Made by a program: the position numbers and the translations under genes. A stretch of 64,000 nt of DNA from Hymenobacter chitinivorans DSM 11115 (GTDB lineage Bacteria; Bacteroidota; Bacteroidia; Cytophagales; Hymenobacteraceae): positions 310,001 through 374,000 of the forward strand of contig NZ_PGFA01000003.1 of NCBI RefSeq assembly GCF_002797555.1. The letters run 5' to 3'. Below the pieces are notes generated by a model. The model saw only the letters and a list, made by a program, of their open reading frames with translations. It did no database searches and had not been told where the DNA came from. Positions 46,680 through 55,716 of this stretch are shown piece by piece (the first letter of the stretch is position 1; the number at the start of each line of letters is the position of its first letter).

Positions 46680-47648
46680 TTGTCCTCATTCACCGTTCTT
46701 GTTACTGGCTGCGCCGGCTTCATCGGCTCCCACTTGTGCGAGCGGCTGCTGCGCGAGGGCTACCGCGTGGTGGGCCTCGACAACTTTGACCCCTTCTACC
46801 CGCGGGCGGTGAAGGAGCAGAATATGGCCGCTTTTGCCGAACACCCGCACTTCACCTTCTACGAAGCCGACCTGCGCCAGGGTCCCGCCGCCCTGCCCCC
46901 GGTACCGGTCGAGGTAGTGGTGCACCTGGCGGCCAAGGCCGGCGTGGGCCCCTCGGTGCAACAGCCGGCGGCGTACGTGGAAAACAACGTCATGGGCACG
47001 CTGCACTTGCTCGAGTGGATGCGGCAGCAGGGCGTCAATAAGCTGTTTTTCGCCTCGTCGTCGTCGGTGTACGGCAACTCTACCGAGAAGCCCTTCCGGG
47101 AAGATCTGAACCCGCTGGCCACCTGCATTTCGCCCTACGCGGCCAGCAAATTGGCCGGCGAGGAGCTGGTCCACACCTACCATCACCTCTACCAGCTCGA
47201 CGCGCTGAACGCCCGGTTTTTCACCGTGTACGGCCCGCGCCAGCGCCCCGATTTGGCCATTCACAAGTTTGCGCGCCTGCTGCGCGCCAGCCAGCCCATT
47301 CCGGTATTCGGCGACGGCAGCACGGCCCGCGACTATACCTTCGTGGCCGATACCGTAGACGGTATTGTGCGCGGGGTGCGCTACCTGCTCAGCCACACCG
47401 GCGTGTTCGAAACCGTGAACCTGGGCAACAGCCGACCCATCCCGCTCCTGGAGCTCATCGAGGCTGTGGGGCAGGCTGTGGGCATCGCGCCCGAGCTGCG
47501 CTTCGAGCCCCTGCAGGCCGGCGACGTCGACATCACCTTCGCCGATATCCGTAAAGCCCAGACTCTGCTCGGCTACGCGCCCCACACTAGCCTGACCGAG
47601 GGCCTGCGCCAGTTCGTAGCCTGGCTGCCCGTAGTGGAGGTGGTGTGA
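46680..47648 (+). CDS. NAD-dependent nucleotide-sugar epimerase/dehydratase
   Basis: A 322-residue extended SDR. VLVTGCAGFIGSHLCERLL is the NAD motif, Tyr153 and Lys157 (SPYAASKLAG) the catalytic pair, and FFTVYGPRQRPDLAIHKF and GDGSTARDYTFVADTVDG the sugar-nucleotide region. It is close to UDP-glucuronate 4-epimerases, which interconvert UDP-GlcA and UDP-GalA for surface polysaccharide. The start is TTG at 46680; no ATG fits before the Rossmann motif. The 239-base gap upstream has no gene or clear signal. No polysaccharide cluster surrounds it. Confidence 0.87.
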   Translation: MSSFTVLVTGCAGFIGSHLCERLLREGYRVVGLDNFDPFYPRAVKEQNMAAFAEHPHFTFYEADLRQGPAALPPVPVEVVVHLAAKAGVGPSVQQPAAYVENNVMGTLHLLEWMRQQGVNKLFFASSSSVYGNSTEKPFREDLNPLATCISPYAASKLAGEELVHTYHHLYQLDALNARFFTVYGPRQRPDLAIHKFARLLRASQPIPVFGDGSTARDYTFVADTVDGIVRGVRYLLSHTGVFETVNLGNSRPIPLLELIEAVGQAVGIAPELRFEPLQAGDVDITFADIRKAQTLLGYAPHTSLTEGLRQFVAWLPVVEVV

Positions 47649-47703
47649 GGAGGAGTAGCTACGGAATAGCCTGCACAGAAGCAAACCCTACTTTGGCTAG
47701 CAC

Positions 47704-48237
47704 GTGAGTCAGCGCTTAAGCACGTATTTATGGGTTGGGGTAATCGGGTTTCTGCTGCTAGGTTGTGGCAAAGAGTCGTACCACGCGGCAAAAGCACGCC
47801 TAAGAGTTCCTGTTCCGCATCACAGCAGGCATTTTCGTAATGCACCGCGGCGGGAATACGTTCTGCTGGAGGATGCCTGTACCTGCCGCCCCAAGCTGTT
47901 TCGGCAGTTTGCGGCGCAGTATCGGGCCCTGAAGTCCGGCCCGCCGTTTAAAAAGCCTTTTGTTTCAGCCTTGACTATTCAGCCAATAGTCAACTCCACC
48001 AACTGTAATGGCCTGTACTACTTCTACCACACCCAGCTGCACAACGCCAAATGGCGCGGAAACCCGGTTTTTTCGCACCCAGTATTCATCATTAGCGGTG
48101 ATTCACTCCACATTCTGTCAGCGGATACGCTGCGCAACCAACGGCTGTTAGAGTCCTTGCGGGGCCAGCTTTTGTATGATAGTCTGGTAAGCTACCGCCG
48201 GATAATATCCCTGGGTAAAGTCTTTATAGAGTACTAG
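47704..48237 (+). CDS. Hypothetical lipoprotein
   Basis: A 177-residue protein from GTG at 47704. MSQRLSTYLWVGVIGFLLLG followed by CGKES is a lipoprotein signal with a GC lipobox. The mature part is basic, with three further cysteines (EDACTCRPK and STNCNG). No family recognised. It starts 56 bases after the epimerase; there is no obvious link in function. Base composition is slightly less G/C-rich than its neighbours. Confidence 0.62.
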   Translation: MSQRLSTYLWVGVIGFLLLGCGKESYHAAKARLRVPVPHHSRHFRNAPRREYVLLEDACTCRPKLFRQFAAQYRALKSGPPFKKPFVSALTIQPIVNSTNCNGLYYFYHTQLHNAKWRGNPVFSHPVFIISGDSLHILSADTLRNQRLLESLRGQLLYDSLVSYRRIISLGKVFIEY

Positions 48238-48253
48238 TACCCCGGCTTTGACA

Positions 48254-48298
48254 GAAAAAACAAGGCCCGCTGCGCCGAGGACGCAGCGGGCCTTGTCA
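48254..48298 (-). terminator. Terminator after the S9 peptidase gene
   Basis: ACAAGGCCCGCTGCG pairs perfectly with CGCAGCGGGCCTTGT over a 7-base loop, preceded on the plus strand by AAAAAA (T-run on the minus strand). Confidence 0.88.
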
Positions 48299-48313
48299 GC
48301 CTAGCGGATTCAC

Positions 48314-51154
48314 CTACGGCGTCGTTTTCACCGCGCTGCTTGTCGTCGTTTCCAGGCCCCAGTTGCGGCCTTTTTCCACGGCGGGTACGCCGCGCTCCAG
48401 CCACACCGGGGCGGGGGCACCCTTGAGGTAGTGGTCGAAGAACTGTAGTTCCCGCACCGAAATATCCTTGCGGTTTTCGCGCTTCACCAGGTTGTGGGCC
48501 TCGCCGTTGTACTGCAGCAGCCACACGGGCTTGCCCAGGCGGCGCAAATCGGTGAACATTTCGATGCCCTGGTACCATGGCACGGCCCCGTCGGCATCAT
48601 TCGACATAATTACCACCGGCGTCTGGACCTTAGGCAACTGGAACAGGGGTGAGTTCCTGATGTAGCGGTCCGTCTGGTCCCAGAGCGTGCCGCCGATGCG
48701 GCTCTGGGTGTGCTCGTACTGAAACTGCCGGCTCATACCCGATTCCCAGCGGATGCCGCCGTAGGCCGAGGTCATGTTCACCACCGGGGCACCAGCCCAG
48801 GCCGCAGCGTACATGTTGGTCTGGGTGATGAGGTAGGCCACCTGGTAGCCGCCCCAGCTCTGGCCCTGCAGGCCGATGTGGGCCGCGTCCACCCAGCTGT
48901 TTTTCTTCAAATCCTCCACGCCGGAGTTGATGAACTCCACTGCCGACGGGCCCGGCTCCCCGATGGTGTAGCTGATGTCGGGAGTGAAAACCAGGTAGCC
49001 GTTGCTGGCAAACATGGCAATGTCGAGGCGGGAAGGCGTGGGGGCCGGGGCCGTGTACTTATACAGGCCGTCGGAAAGCTTTTCGTAGAAATACACCACC
49101 ATCGGGTACTTCTTGGCCGGGTCGAAGTTCTCGGGCTTGTACAGCACGCCGGTGGCCTTGTAGCCCTTGGGCGTGGTCCAGTGCACGAGGTCGGCCGTAA
49201 ACCAGTTGTAGTCCTTCTGCTGGGCGTTGATGCTGCTCAGCTTGATTTCCTTTTTCAAGTCCCGGCTCACGTACAAATCGGGCGAGGCACTCACGTTCGA
49301 CTTGGTGTAGATAAAGGCGTCGCCCTTTTTGGCCTGCATCAGGTTGGAATAGCCGAAGGGCGCCATTACCAGGGCCTCGGGGGCTTTCAGGCTGCTGATG
49401 CCCTTGCGGGAGTAGCCCCACTGCTTGGTTGTCTCGTTCTGCACCAGCAGCAGTAGCTCGTCCTTGGGCTCGATAAACTTCTTTTTCTCGACCGGAATCG
49501 TGTAGCGGAAAATCTGCTTGGTGCTGCGGCCCACGCCGTTCGTGAAATTCACGGCCGCGCCGGTTTTGGGGTCTACTTTCCAGATGTCGTACCGGTCGTA
49601 GAGCAGTACGGCCGCATCGTCCTTGGTCCAGGCGGCCAGGCCGTAGGGCTGCGGGTCGTCGGGCGAGTCGTTTTCCTCATCCGTAAACGACACGTTGAGC
49701 TTGCCGGTCAGATTCACGGTTTTGCGGCCGTCCACGGCGTAGGCAAACCAGTTCTTGCCCACGTAGTCGTACCAGGTCACGTACTTGCCGTCGGGCGACA
49801 TCTGGAACCGGCTCTTGGCGGCCTTTGGGTTAACAGCCACCCGCTCCCCGCTCACCGTCGATACCAAATAGGCCTGCTTGAGCGTGGTGCCTTCCCACTG
49901 CATCGAGACTCGCTTGCCGGTGTCCGTCACGGCCAGAATGTACTCGGCGTTGGTATTTTCGGGCAGGAAGGAGTCGCGCAGGTACTCGTCTTCCAGCTGC
50001 ACAAACTTGCCGTCTTTCCTGGGGTAGATAACCGCTAAGTAATTGCGCTGCAAGTCCTTTTTCAGCGTTTTAAGCTGCATCGGCTGCAGGTAGTCGTCCT
50101 TGTAGTTCCAGATGTCGAGCTTGGCCGTCTCGAAGTCTACAATCGTGGTGTCCTGCGGAATCGGGTCGGGGGCCGTGCCGAAAAACAGCTTCTCGCCGTT
50201 CTTGCTGAACGAAACCTTACCAAAGCCGCTCGGCGACCAGCCCTTGCGCAGGGGCGTCGCGCCCGGCTTCAGCAGCACCCGGGCCGAGTCGGCACCCAAA
50301 TCAGAATAGTACAGGCTAAAGGGCTTGACCAGGGCTTTTTCCGGGTGCTTCTCGGCCGTGAAAGCCACCTGCTTGCCGGCCTCGTCGAAGGCAATGTTCT
50401 TATACACGCCCTTGCTGGCGCTGACCAGCTTGGCCGTGCCCGAGGCCACGTCCAGCACGTACAGGCCCGATTTCACGTCCTTGTTGCCCTTGGGCGCCAC
50501 CACCGCAAAGCCCACCTTGTTGCCGGGCTTGCTCACCTGGTATTCCGTCACGAAGTCAAACGTGCTGGTCTTGCCCGTCAGCAGGCTTACCACCGTCAGC
50601 GGGGCGCCTTCCTTCTTGGCTTCGAGCAGCTGGTCGGTGAGCTTCTTGATGGTGTCGGTCGGGACCTTTTTGGCCGCGTCCTTCACCGGCAGCCGTTCCC
50701 CCAGAAACGCCAGCACCGCCGCGTCTTCGGCCAGCTGAAACGACTTCACGTTGGGGTACTTCACCAGCTTATTGCCCGCCACGGTATACACGCCCAGGGA
50801 GTCCTTGGGCATGTCGGCGGGCTTTTTCTTCTTGATCTTGGCCTGGCGTACCACGTGGTACTGGGGCCGGATGCTGAAGACGGCAAACTTGGAGTCGGCC
50901 GTAAACTGGGCCGAGTCGCCGCGGCTCACCTGGCGCAGGGTTTCGTTGGTGGCCGTCTTGAGGTAGAGCGTGCCGTCGCCCTGCTGGGGCTTCACCTGAA
51001 ACAGCACGTACTTGCCGTTCTGGCTGATTTTCTGGTTGGCCACGCTCTGCCACTGGTCGTACACCGAGTGGTCGAGGGGCTTTTTCGGGGTTTGCTGGGC
51101 AACGGCGGGCTGCAGGAAAGCCAGGCCGGCCAGCAAGGCAAACGGTTTATACAT
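48314..51154 (-). CDS. S9-family prolyl oligopeptidase, secreted
   Basis: A 946-residue exported peptidase. MYKPFALLAGLAFLQPAVAQ is a signal peptide. Residues 30-640 form a propeller-type domain with WD-like repeats. The C-terminal alpha/beta hydrolase domain holds Ser766 in GQSWGGYQ, an Asp in SNDADGAVPW near 860 and a His in NGEAHNLVKREN near 890, so the catalytic triad is complete. It cleaves peptides, probably in the periplasm, for amino-acid scavenging. ATG at 51154 gives the signal peptide; the longer frame does not. A terminator follows; it stands alone, 96 bases from the next minus gene. Confidence 0.9.
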   Translation of the reverse strand: MYKPFALLAGLAFLQPAVAQQTPKKPLDHSVYDQWQSVANQKISQNGKYVLFQVKPQQGDGTLYLKTATNETLRQVSRGDSAQFTADSKFAVFSIRPQYHVVRQAKIKKKKPADMPKDSLGVYTVAGNKLVKYPNVKSFQLAEDAAVLAFLGERLPVKDAAKKVPTDTIKKLTDQLLEAKKEGAPLTVVSLLTGKTSTFDFVTEYQVSKPGNKVGFAVVAPKGNKDVKSGLYVLDVASGTAKLVSASKGVYKNIAFDEAGKQVAFTAEKHPEKALVKPFSLYYSDLGADSARVLLKPGATPLRKGWSPSGFGKVSFSKNGEKLFFGTAPDPIPQDTTIVDFETAKLDIWNYKDDYLQPMQLKTLKKDLQRNYLAVIYPRKDGKFVQLEDEYLRDSFLPENTNAEYILAVTDTGKRVSMQWEGTTLKQAYLVSTVSGERVAVNPKAAKSRFQMSPDGKYVTWYDYVGKNWFAYAVDGRKTVNLTGKLNVSFTDEENDSPDDPQPYGLAAWTKDDAAVLLYDRYDIWKVDPKTGAAVNFTNGVGRSTKQIFRYTIPVEKKKFIEPKDELLLLVQNETTKQWGYSRKGISSLKAPEALVMAPFGYSNLMQAKKGDAFIYTKSNVSASPDLYVSRDLKKEIKLSSINAQQKDYNWFTADLVHWTTPKGYKATGVLYKPENFDPAKKYPMVVYFYEKLSDGLYKYTAPAPTPSRLDIAMFASNGYLVFTPDISYTIGEPGPSAVEFINSGVEDLKKNSWVDAAHIGLQGQSWGGYQVAYLITQTNMYAAAWAGAPVVNMTSAYGGIRWESGMSRQFQYEHTQSRIGGTLWDQTDRYIRNSPLFQLPKVQTPVVIMSNDADGAVPWYQGIEMFTDLRRLGKPVWLLQYNGEAHNLVKRENRKDISVRELQFFDHYLKGAPAPVWLERGVPAVEKGRNWGLETTTSSAVKTTP

Positions 51155-51250
51155 CAATAGAAGCGTAGCCCTGAAAAAGCAGGGAAGGTTGGGTTTCAGC
51201 AAAAGAAGGAAAAGCCGCCCGGTGGTTGCAGCCGGCGGGCGGGACGTTGG

Positions 51251-52228
51251 TTAGTCTTCGTGGCCCGGAACAGCGGCCTGGGCCGGCGCGTTCTTCAACT
51301 CCGCCGATTCTTTGGCCAGGCGTTGCTTCTCGGTTTCGGAAGCCGCGCGGGGCAGCTTGCCCAAATCCGGCTGCCCGGCGTCTACCCAGCAGGTGTACCA
51401 GTAGCTGCTCACCAGCTTCACGGCCAGGCGCATCTGCCGCTCCACCTGCCCGTTGAGGCGCTGGTGGTACTCGTTGGTAAAGTCCCGGGAGTAGACGCGC
51501 ACGGTCTGGTTGCCGCGCTCCTCGAAGCCAAACTTACGGTCCTCGGCAAACTCGGTGGTCAGCTTCCGCTCGAAGCCCAGCACCGAGTCGACGGCGGCGT
51601 TGGAGCGGCCCACGGCCTGCCAAATGGTTTCCGTCGGGTTCTTGAGGTACACCGGCTGGCCCACGAAAAAGTCGTAGTTGGCGCTCAGGATTTCCGGCAG
51701 CCGACTTTCCCAGAACCCGTGAATGCCACGCTGCCCGGTGAGCTGCCCGTTGTAGTTGTGCGTGGTATGCAGCGGCACGCAGGCGTCGGCAATGTAGTGG
51801 CCCATGTCGGCCGAGAGGCTCAGAATCCGGTCGGCATCCCGCTTTTTGAAAGCGTCGGTCAGCTGGTACTTCATTTTCACCACCTGCCAGGGCACGATGC
51901 CGTGCTTCATCAAGGAGTCTTCGCCGTATTTGGCAATGGCGTCGGCCCAGTTGTGGGGCAGCTTGGTCAGGGCACTGTCGCCGTACACGTCCACGTCCAG
52001 GAAGTGGCGCGGGGCTTCACCGGGCACCACCGAGCGGCGGGAGTCGGGCCGGGTGGCGTTTTCGGTCATATAGTCGATGTTGGCCTTGTAAAACCCGACC
52101 ATCTCCGGCGGCAGCGTAAACACCGCCAGCCGGTTAATCAGCCGGTGCCCGAAAAACCCCCAGGCCTGGGGCCTTTGGGGTAGCAGCGCCAATACCACTA
52201 AAAGCACCAGAGTAAAGGTTTTATGCAT
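51251..52228 (-). CDS. Zinc-dependent phospholipase C / S1-P1 nuclease-like protein, secreted
   Basis: A 325-residue exported protein. The signal peptide is about residues 1-22; cleavage would leave Trp23 at the mature N-terminus, as needed for the first zinc ligand, with His28 in WGFFGH. DMGHYIADACVPLHTTHNYN carries the conserved HxxxD and further His ligands, and PRHFLDVDVYGD another. The all-helical plan is that of zinc phospholipase C/P1 nuclease. Activity on lipids or nucleic acids cannot be told apart by eye. The C-terminal 45 residues are low-complexity Lys/Glu/Ala. It is minus-strand between the S9 peptidase and def. Confidence 0.82.
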   Translation of the reverse strand: MHKTFTLVLLVVLALLPQRPQAWGFFGHRLINRLAVFTLPPEMVGFYKANIDYMTENATRPDSRRSVVPGEAPRHFLDVDVYGDSALTKLPHNWADAIAKYGEDSLMKHGIVPWQVVKMKYQLTDAFKKRDADRILSLSADMGHYIADACVPLHTTHNYNGQLTGQRGIHGFWESRLPEILSANYDFFVGQPVYLKNPTETIWQAVGRSNAAVDSVLGFERKLTTEFAEDRKFGFEERGNQTVRVYSRDFTNEYHQRLNGQVERQMRLAVKLVSSYWYTCWVDAGQPDLGKLPRAASETEKQRLAKESAELKNAPAQAAVPGHED

Positions 52229-52268
52229 AGAGTCGGAGAGAATAATTCATTGTTTATGCTGTTATCAT

Positions 52269-52309
52269 TTCCTCTGTCATCCTGAGCACAGCGAAGGATG
52301 ACAGAGGAA
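52269..52309. repeat. Mini TGTCATCCT hairpin repeat
   Basis: TTCCTCTGTCATCCT pairs perfectly with AGGATGACAGAGGAA (15 bp). The sequence TGTCATCCTGAGCACAGCGA is nearly that of the left arm of the large element at 33750-34053, so this is a minimal or collapsed copy of it. Confidence 0.75.
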
Positions 52310-52328
52310 TAGTACGCCCCCTAAGTAA

Positions 52329-52379
52329 CAAAAAAACTCGTCGGTCCGGCGCGCTTTTCTGCGGCCCGACCGACGAGTT
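52329..52379 (-). terminator. Terminator after def-ruvX
   Basis: AACTCGTCGGTC pairs with GACCGACGAGTT over a GC-rich loop that also pairs in part. On the minus strand it ends in a run of T (from AAAAAA at 52331). Confidence 0.8.
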
Positions 52380-52401
52380 CTACTCCTTCACAATAAGTAG
52401 C

Positions 52402-53016
52402 TTAGCGCCGCCCCTGGCCGGCGAAGCGCATGCGGTAGTCGGCATTCACGTCGCCCTTGCTGATGCGGGTGAGCTTGCCCTTGATGAGCTGCTTTTTGAA
52501 GCTGGAAATATGGTCTGTGAACAGCACGCCCTCCAGGTGGTCGTACTCGTGCTGAATCACGCGGGCCGTCATGCCCGAGAAGGTTTCCTCGTGCTGCACG
52601 CGCTGCTCGTCTTCGTAGCGAATCACGATGGTTTCGTGGCGGTACACGGTTTCGCGTACGCCGGGAATGCTCAGGCATCCTTCTTCAAAGCCCCATTCCT
52701 CGCCGGTTTCGCTCACCATTACGGGGTTGATGAAAGCGCGCTTCACCGGCGCTTCGGTCGGGTCAGCTTCCGCCGCGGCTTCTTGGTCCTCCTCGTCTTC
52801 GTCCTCGTCGCCCACCATCGGGGCCGAGTCGATTACGAACAGGCGGACGCTCTTGCCAATCTGGGGGGCGGCCAGGCCCACCCCGCTGGCGTGGTACATG
52901 GTGGCAAACATATCGTCGATGAGCTGTTTGAGCTCGGCGGCGGGCAAATCGGCGGGAATGTCTTTGGCGCGGGTCTTCAGGACGGGGTCACCGAAGGCAA
53001 CAATGGGGTAAATCAT
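52402..53016 (-). CDS. def: Peptide deformylase with an acidic insertion
   Basis: A 204-residue enzyme that removes the formyl group from new proteins. All three motifs are intact: GVGLAAPQIG at 45-54, EGCLSIPG with Cys114, and QHEYDHLEG with His156, Glu157 and His160, binding the metal. Residues 68-92 contain an unusual insert (VGDEDEDEEDQEAAAEADP) between the first and second motifs, a very acidic loop absent from most deformylases. The gene overlaps ruvX by 4 bases (ATGA), so the two are coupled, ruvX first. Confidence 0.95.
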   Translation of the reverse strand: MIYPIVAFGDPVLKTRAKDIPADLPAAELKQLIDDMFATMYHASGVGLAAPQIGKSVRLFVIDSAPMVGDEDEDEEDQEAAAEADPTEAPVKRAFINPVMVSETGEEWGFEEGCLSIPGVRETVYRHETIVIRYEDEQRVQHEETFSGMTARVIQHEYDHLEGVLFTDHISSFKKQLIKGKLTRISKGDVNADYRMRFAGQGRR

Positions 53017-53423
53017 CGGGATTCGAGGAAAGATTGCAAAATCAGGGTAGCACTCACCTTGTCGACGGTGGCCTTGTCGCGGCGGTCCTTCTTGGACAGC
53101 CCGCCGGCCAGCATGGCCGCGTGGGCCATGCGCGAGGTGTAGCGCTCGTCAATTTCGTGGACCGGCACTTCGGGAAAGTCCTTGCGCAGGCGCCGCACCA
53201 CGCCCACCACGGCGCTGGTCGAGTCGGTAGCTTCGTTCAGCAGCGTCTTGGGCATGCCAATGACCAGGGCCGAAAGCGGCTCGCGGGCGTGCAGGGTTTT
53301 GACGTAGGTCAAAAGGTCCTGGCTGTGAATGGTTTCGAGCGGCGTGGCAATGAGCTGGAGCGGATCCGTGACGGCCAGTCCGACTCGCTTGTGCCCGTAG
53401 TCAATGGCAAGGATGCGTCCCAT
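53013..53423 (-). CDS. ruvX: RuvX/YqgF Holliday-junction resolvase-like
   Basis: A 136-residue RNase H-fold nuclease (putative Holliday-junction resolvase, also linked to 16S rRNA processing). MGRILAIDYGHKRVGLAVTD holds Asp7, LVIGMPKTL and HEIDERYTSRMA follow, and DKVSATLILQSFL holds the final Asp. Length is normal. The ATG at 53423 is chosen because the extra upstream residues are non-family. It overlaps def by four bases. The pair is transcribed from the 410-base region shared with the S41 gene. Confidence 0.92.
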   Translation of the reverse strand: MGRILAIDYGHKRVGLAVTDPLQLIATPLETIHSQDLLTYVKTLHAREPLSALVIGMPKTLLNEATDSTSAVVGVVRRLRKDFPEVPVHEIDERYTSRMAHAAMLAGGLSKKDRRDKATVDKVSATLILQSFLESR

Positions 53424-53610
53424 GGAAAGCGTGAAAATGACGGCAACCGGAGCATACGCCCCGGCCACTGGGCAAAGATACGATAGCCCGCAAGATTGGT
53501 GGCATTAGCCGCCGCCCCGCGGCAACTGCGTTAGGCTCGCGCGGCCACCTGCCCAACCCGTCAGAAGCCAAGTTCGTCTAAATCCGTGGGCCTTCGAAAA
53601 ATGCTAGATT

Positions 53611-53696
53611 TATCTTTGTGCTTCAGCTGTTTAAGCGCGAAGCCCATTTGGAGAATTACGAGTCTGTGTTGGTGAATATAGTTCTTAATTAAGAAC
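53611..53696 (+). promoter_or_regulatory. Candidate -7 box and perfect 16-bp palindrome upstream of the S41 peptidase gene
   Basis: The 410-base ruvX-S41 gap is A/T-richer than average. TATCTTTG at 53611-53618 and TAGTTTTG at 53765-53772 both match TAnnTTTG exactly, though neither has a TTG at -33. GTTCTTAATTAAGAAC at 53681-53696 is a perfect palindrome, a good shape for a dimeric regulator. No gene is seen in the gap. Confidence 0.4.
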
Positions 53697-53833
53697 AAAT
53701 TGCACTGATATTGGAAAATGCTCATGGTTCTATGTTAGCCCGTGGTTTCTTGGAAAAGTTTTAATAGTTTTGGAAGCTTACCGCTACTCAACATCTTCAT
53801 TTATCGTCCGAACTTCTACTCTCTCAGTCGCTT

Positions 53834-55522
53834 ATGAACGTTGAGCCAAACGATGCTCAGGCGCCCATTCCGGTAAGCTCGCCGGCCGCTGCCCCCCGCA
53901 ACTCGCGGGCCCAGGTGCGGCAGCCGCTGTTGCTGGCCGTGGTGCTGGCCTGTGGTATTTTGCTGGGAGCAAATCCGTTTCGGCCTTCCGACCAAAACCC
54001 CGACGGCACGGCCCGGGGCTACCTAAAGTTCAAAGAAATCCTGAGCTACGTGGACCGCGACTACGTGGACTCCGTGGATGCTGAGGCCCTGTCCGACTAC
54101 GCCATCAGCCGCATGCTGGAGCGCCTCGACCCGCACTCGGTCTTTATTCCGGCCCGGCAGCAGCAGCAGGCTTCGGCCTTTTTGCAAAGCGACTTCGACG
54201 GCGTGGGCGTGGAGTTCAACATTTTCCGTGACACCGTAACCGTCGTTTCGCCCTTGAGCGGCGGACCCGCCGAGCAGGCCGGCTTGCAGCCCGGCGACCG
54301 AATCCTGGCCGTGAACGACGAGGCCGTATCGGGCGTGCACATCACCACCGAGCAGATGTTTGGCAAGCTGCGCGGCCCCCGCAGCAGCAAGGTGCAGCTG
54401 CTGGTGCAGCGCCGCCACCAGGCCAAGCCCCTGAGTGTACTTGTGACCCGCAACCGGATTCCAAACAGCTCGGTGGACGTGGCCTACATGGTCGACAACG
54501 AAACCGGCTATATCAAGGTCAGCCGCTTTGCCAGCGGCACCTACGACGAGTTCAAGCAGGCCCTCGGCGACCTGCGCCGCCAGGGCCTGACCCGCCTCGT
54601 GCTCGACTTGCGCGGCAACCCCGGCGGCTACCTCGACCGGGCCACCAAGCTGGCCGACGAGTTTATCGGCGGCACCAAGAAAATCGTGTACACCGACGGC
54701 AAAGGCGACGTGTACGACACCCAGACCTACTCCCGCACCTTGGGCGAGTTTGAGGAAGGCCCCCTGGTGGTACTCGTGGACGAAGGCAGCGCCTCGGCCG
54801 CGGAAGTGGTAGCCGGCGCCCTGCAGGACCACGACCGGGCCCTGGTAGTCGGCCGCCGCACCTTCGGCAAGGGCCTCGTGCAGCAGCCCATTGCCCTCAA
54901 CGACGGCTCGGAGCTGCGCCTGACCATTGCCCGCTACTACACGCCCTCGGGCCGCTCGATTCAGAAGTCGTACCGCGGTGGTTACGAGGAGTACGAGAAG
55001 GAGCTGGCCCAGCGCCAGAAGCACGGCGAGTATTTCCACGCCGACAGCATCCACTTCGCCGACTCGCTGCGCTACCGCACCGATAAGGGCCGCACCGTGT
55101 ATGGCGGCGGCGGCATTATGCCCGACCTGTTTGTGCCCCGCGACACGTCGGCCTACTCACCATACTACACCCGCCTGCAGAGCCACAACCTGGTGCGGGA
55201 GTTTGCCCTGAACTTCTACCAGGACCACAAAGCCGAGCTCGAAGGCCTGCGCTTTGAGCAATTCAACAGCACGTTCCGCATTTCGGATGCCCAGCTGCAG
55301 GCCCTGGCCGCCCAGGCTGCCCACGACGGGGTGCCCGCCGATGCCGCCGGCCTGAAGCGCTGCTCGGTGCTGCTCAAAGACCAGCTCAAGGCTCTGATTG
55401 CCCGCAGCGCCTACGGCAAAACGGCCTACTACCAGGTACTGCGCGACCAGGACGCGGAGTTGCAGCAGGCCCTGCGCGCCCTCGGCGACAATGGCACCAC
55501 GCTGCTGGGCCTGCTGAAGTAG
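53834..55522 (+). CDS. S41-family C-terminal processing peptidase (CtpA-like)
   Basis: A 562-residue envelope protease. A transmembrane or signal segment is at about 32-50 (PLLLAVVLACGILLGANPF). The PDZ domain spans about 118-205 (GVGVEFNIFRDTVTVVSPLS, GLQPGDRILAVNDEAV). The peptidase core has Ser321 in DEGSASAAEVV and Lys346 in RTFGKGLVQ, the catalytic dyad, with TIARYYTPSGRSIQKSY after it. The C-terminal 130 residues are helical. It degrades or trims periplasmic proteins from their C-terminus. Single gene, ended by a strong terminator. The long 5' gap suggests regulation. Confidence 0.92.
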   Translation: MNVEPNDAQAPIPVSSPAAAPRNSRAQVRQPLLLAVVLACGILLGANPFRPSDQNPDGTARGYLKFKEILSYVDRDYVDSVDAEALSDYAISRMLERLDPHSVFIPARQQQQASAFLQSDFDGVGVEFNIFRDTVTVVSPLSGGPAEQAGLQPGDRILAVNDEAVSGVHITTEQMFGKLRGPRSSKVQLLVQRRHQAKPLSVLVTRNRIPNSSVDVAYMVDNETGYIKVSRFASGTYDEFKQALGDLRRQGLTRLVLDLRGNPGGYLDRATKLADEFIGGTKKIVYTDGKGDVYDTQTYSRTLGEFEEGPLVVLVDEGSASAAEVVAGALQDHDRALVVGRRTFGKGLVQQPIALNDGSELRLTIARYYTPSGRSIQKSYRGGYEEYEKELAQRQKHGEYFHADSIHFADSLRYRTDKGRTVYGGGGIMPDLFVPRDTSAYSPYYTRLQSHNLVREFALNFYQDHKAELEGLRFEQFNSTFRISDAQLQALAAQAAHDGVPADAAGLKRCSVLLKDQLKALIARSAYGKTAYYQVLRDQDAELQQALRALGDNGTTLLGLLK

Positions 55523-55537
55523 GCTGGCCCTAATCAA

Positions 55538-55593
55538 GCAAACCAAAACCGCCCCGGACTTCCAGCTGGAAATCCGGGGCGGTTTTGGTTTGC
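55538..55593 (+). terminator. Very strong terminator after the S41 gene
   Basis: Perfect 21-bp arms (GCAAACCAAAACCGCCCCGG with its complement) around a 14-base loop, 15 bases past the stop. Confidence 0.88.
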
Positions 55594-55640
55594 TTGCCGG
55601 GCAAGAATCCGAAAGATGCGGGTGGCTTTCCGACTGCAGA

Positions 55641-55699
55641 AACCGAAGCGGGTCCTGGGCTGCTGGCCGCAACCAGTAAACCCAGGACCCGCTTCGGTT
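55641..55699 (-). terminator. Hairpin after the transglutaminase gene
   Basis: Perfect 19-bp arms AACCGAAGCGGGTCCTGGG and its complement around a 21-base loop, 17 bases past the stop. A T-run is lacking, so it may be a 3'-end stabiliser. Confidence 0.7.
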
Positions 55700-55716
55700 C
55701 GGGGCAGAGCCGCCGC

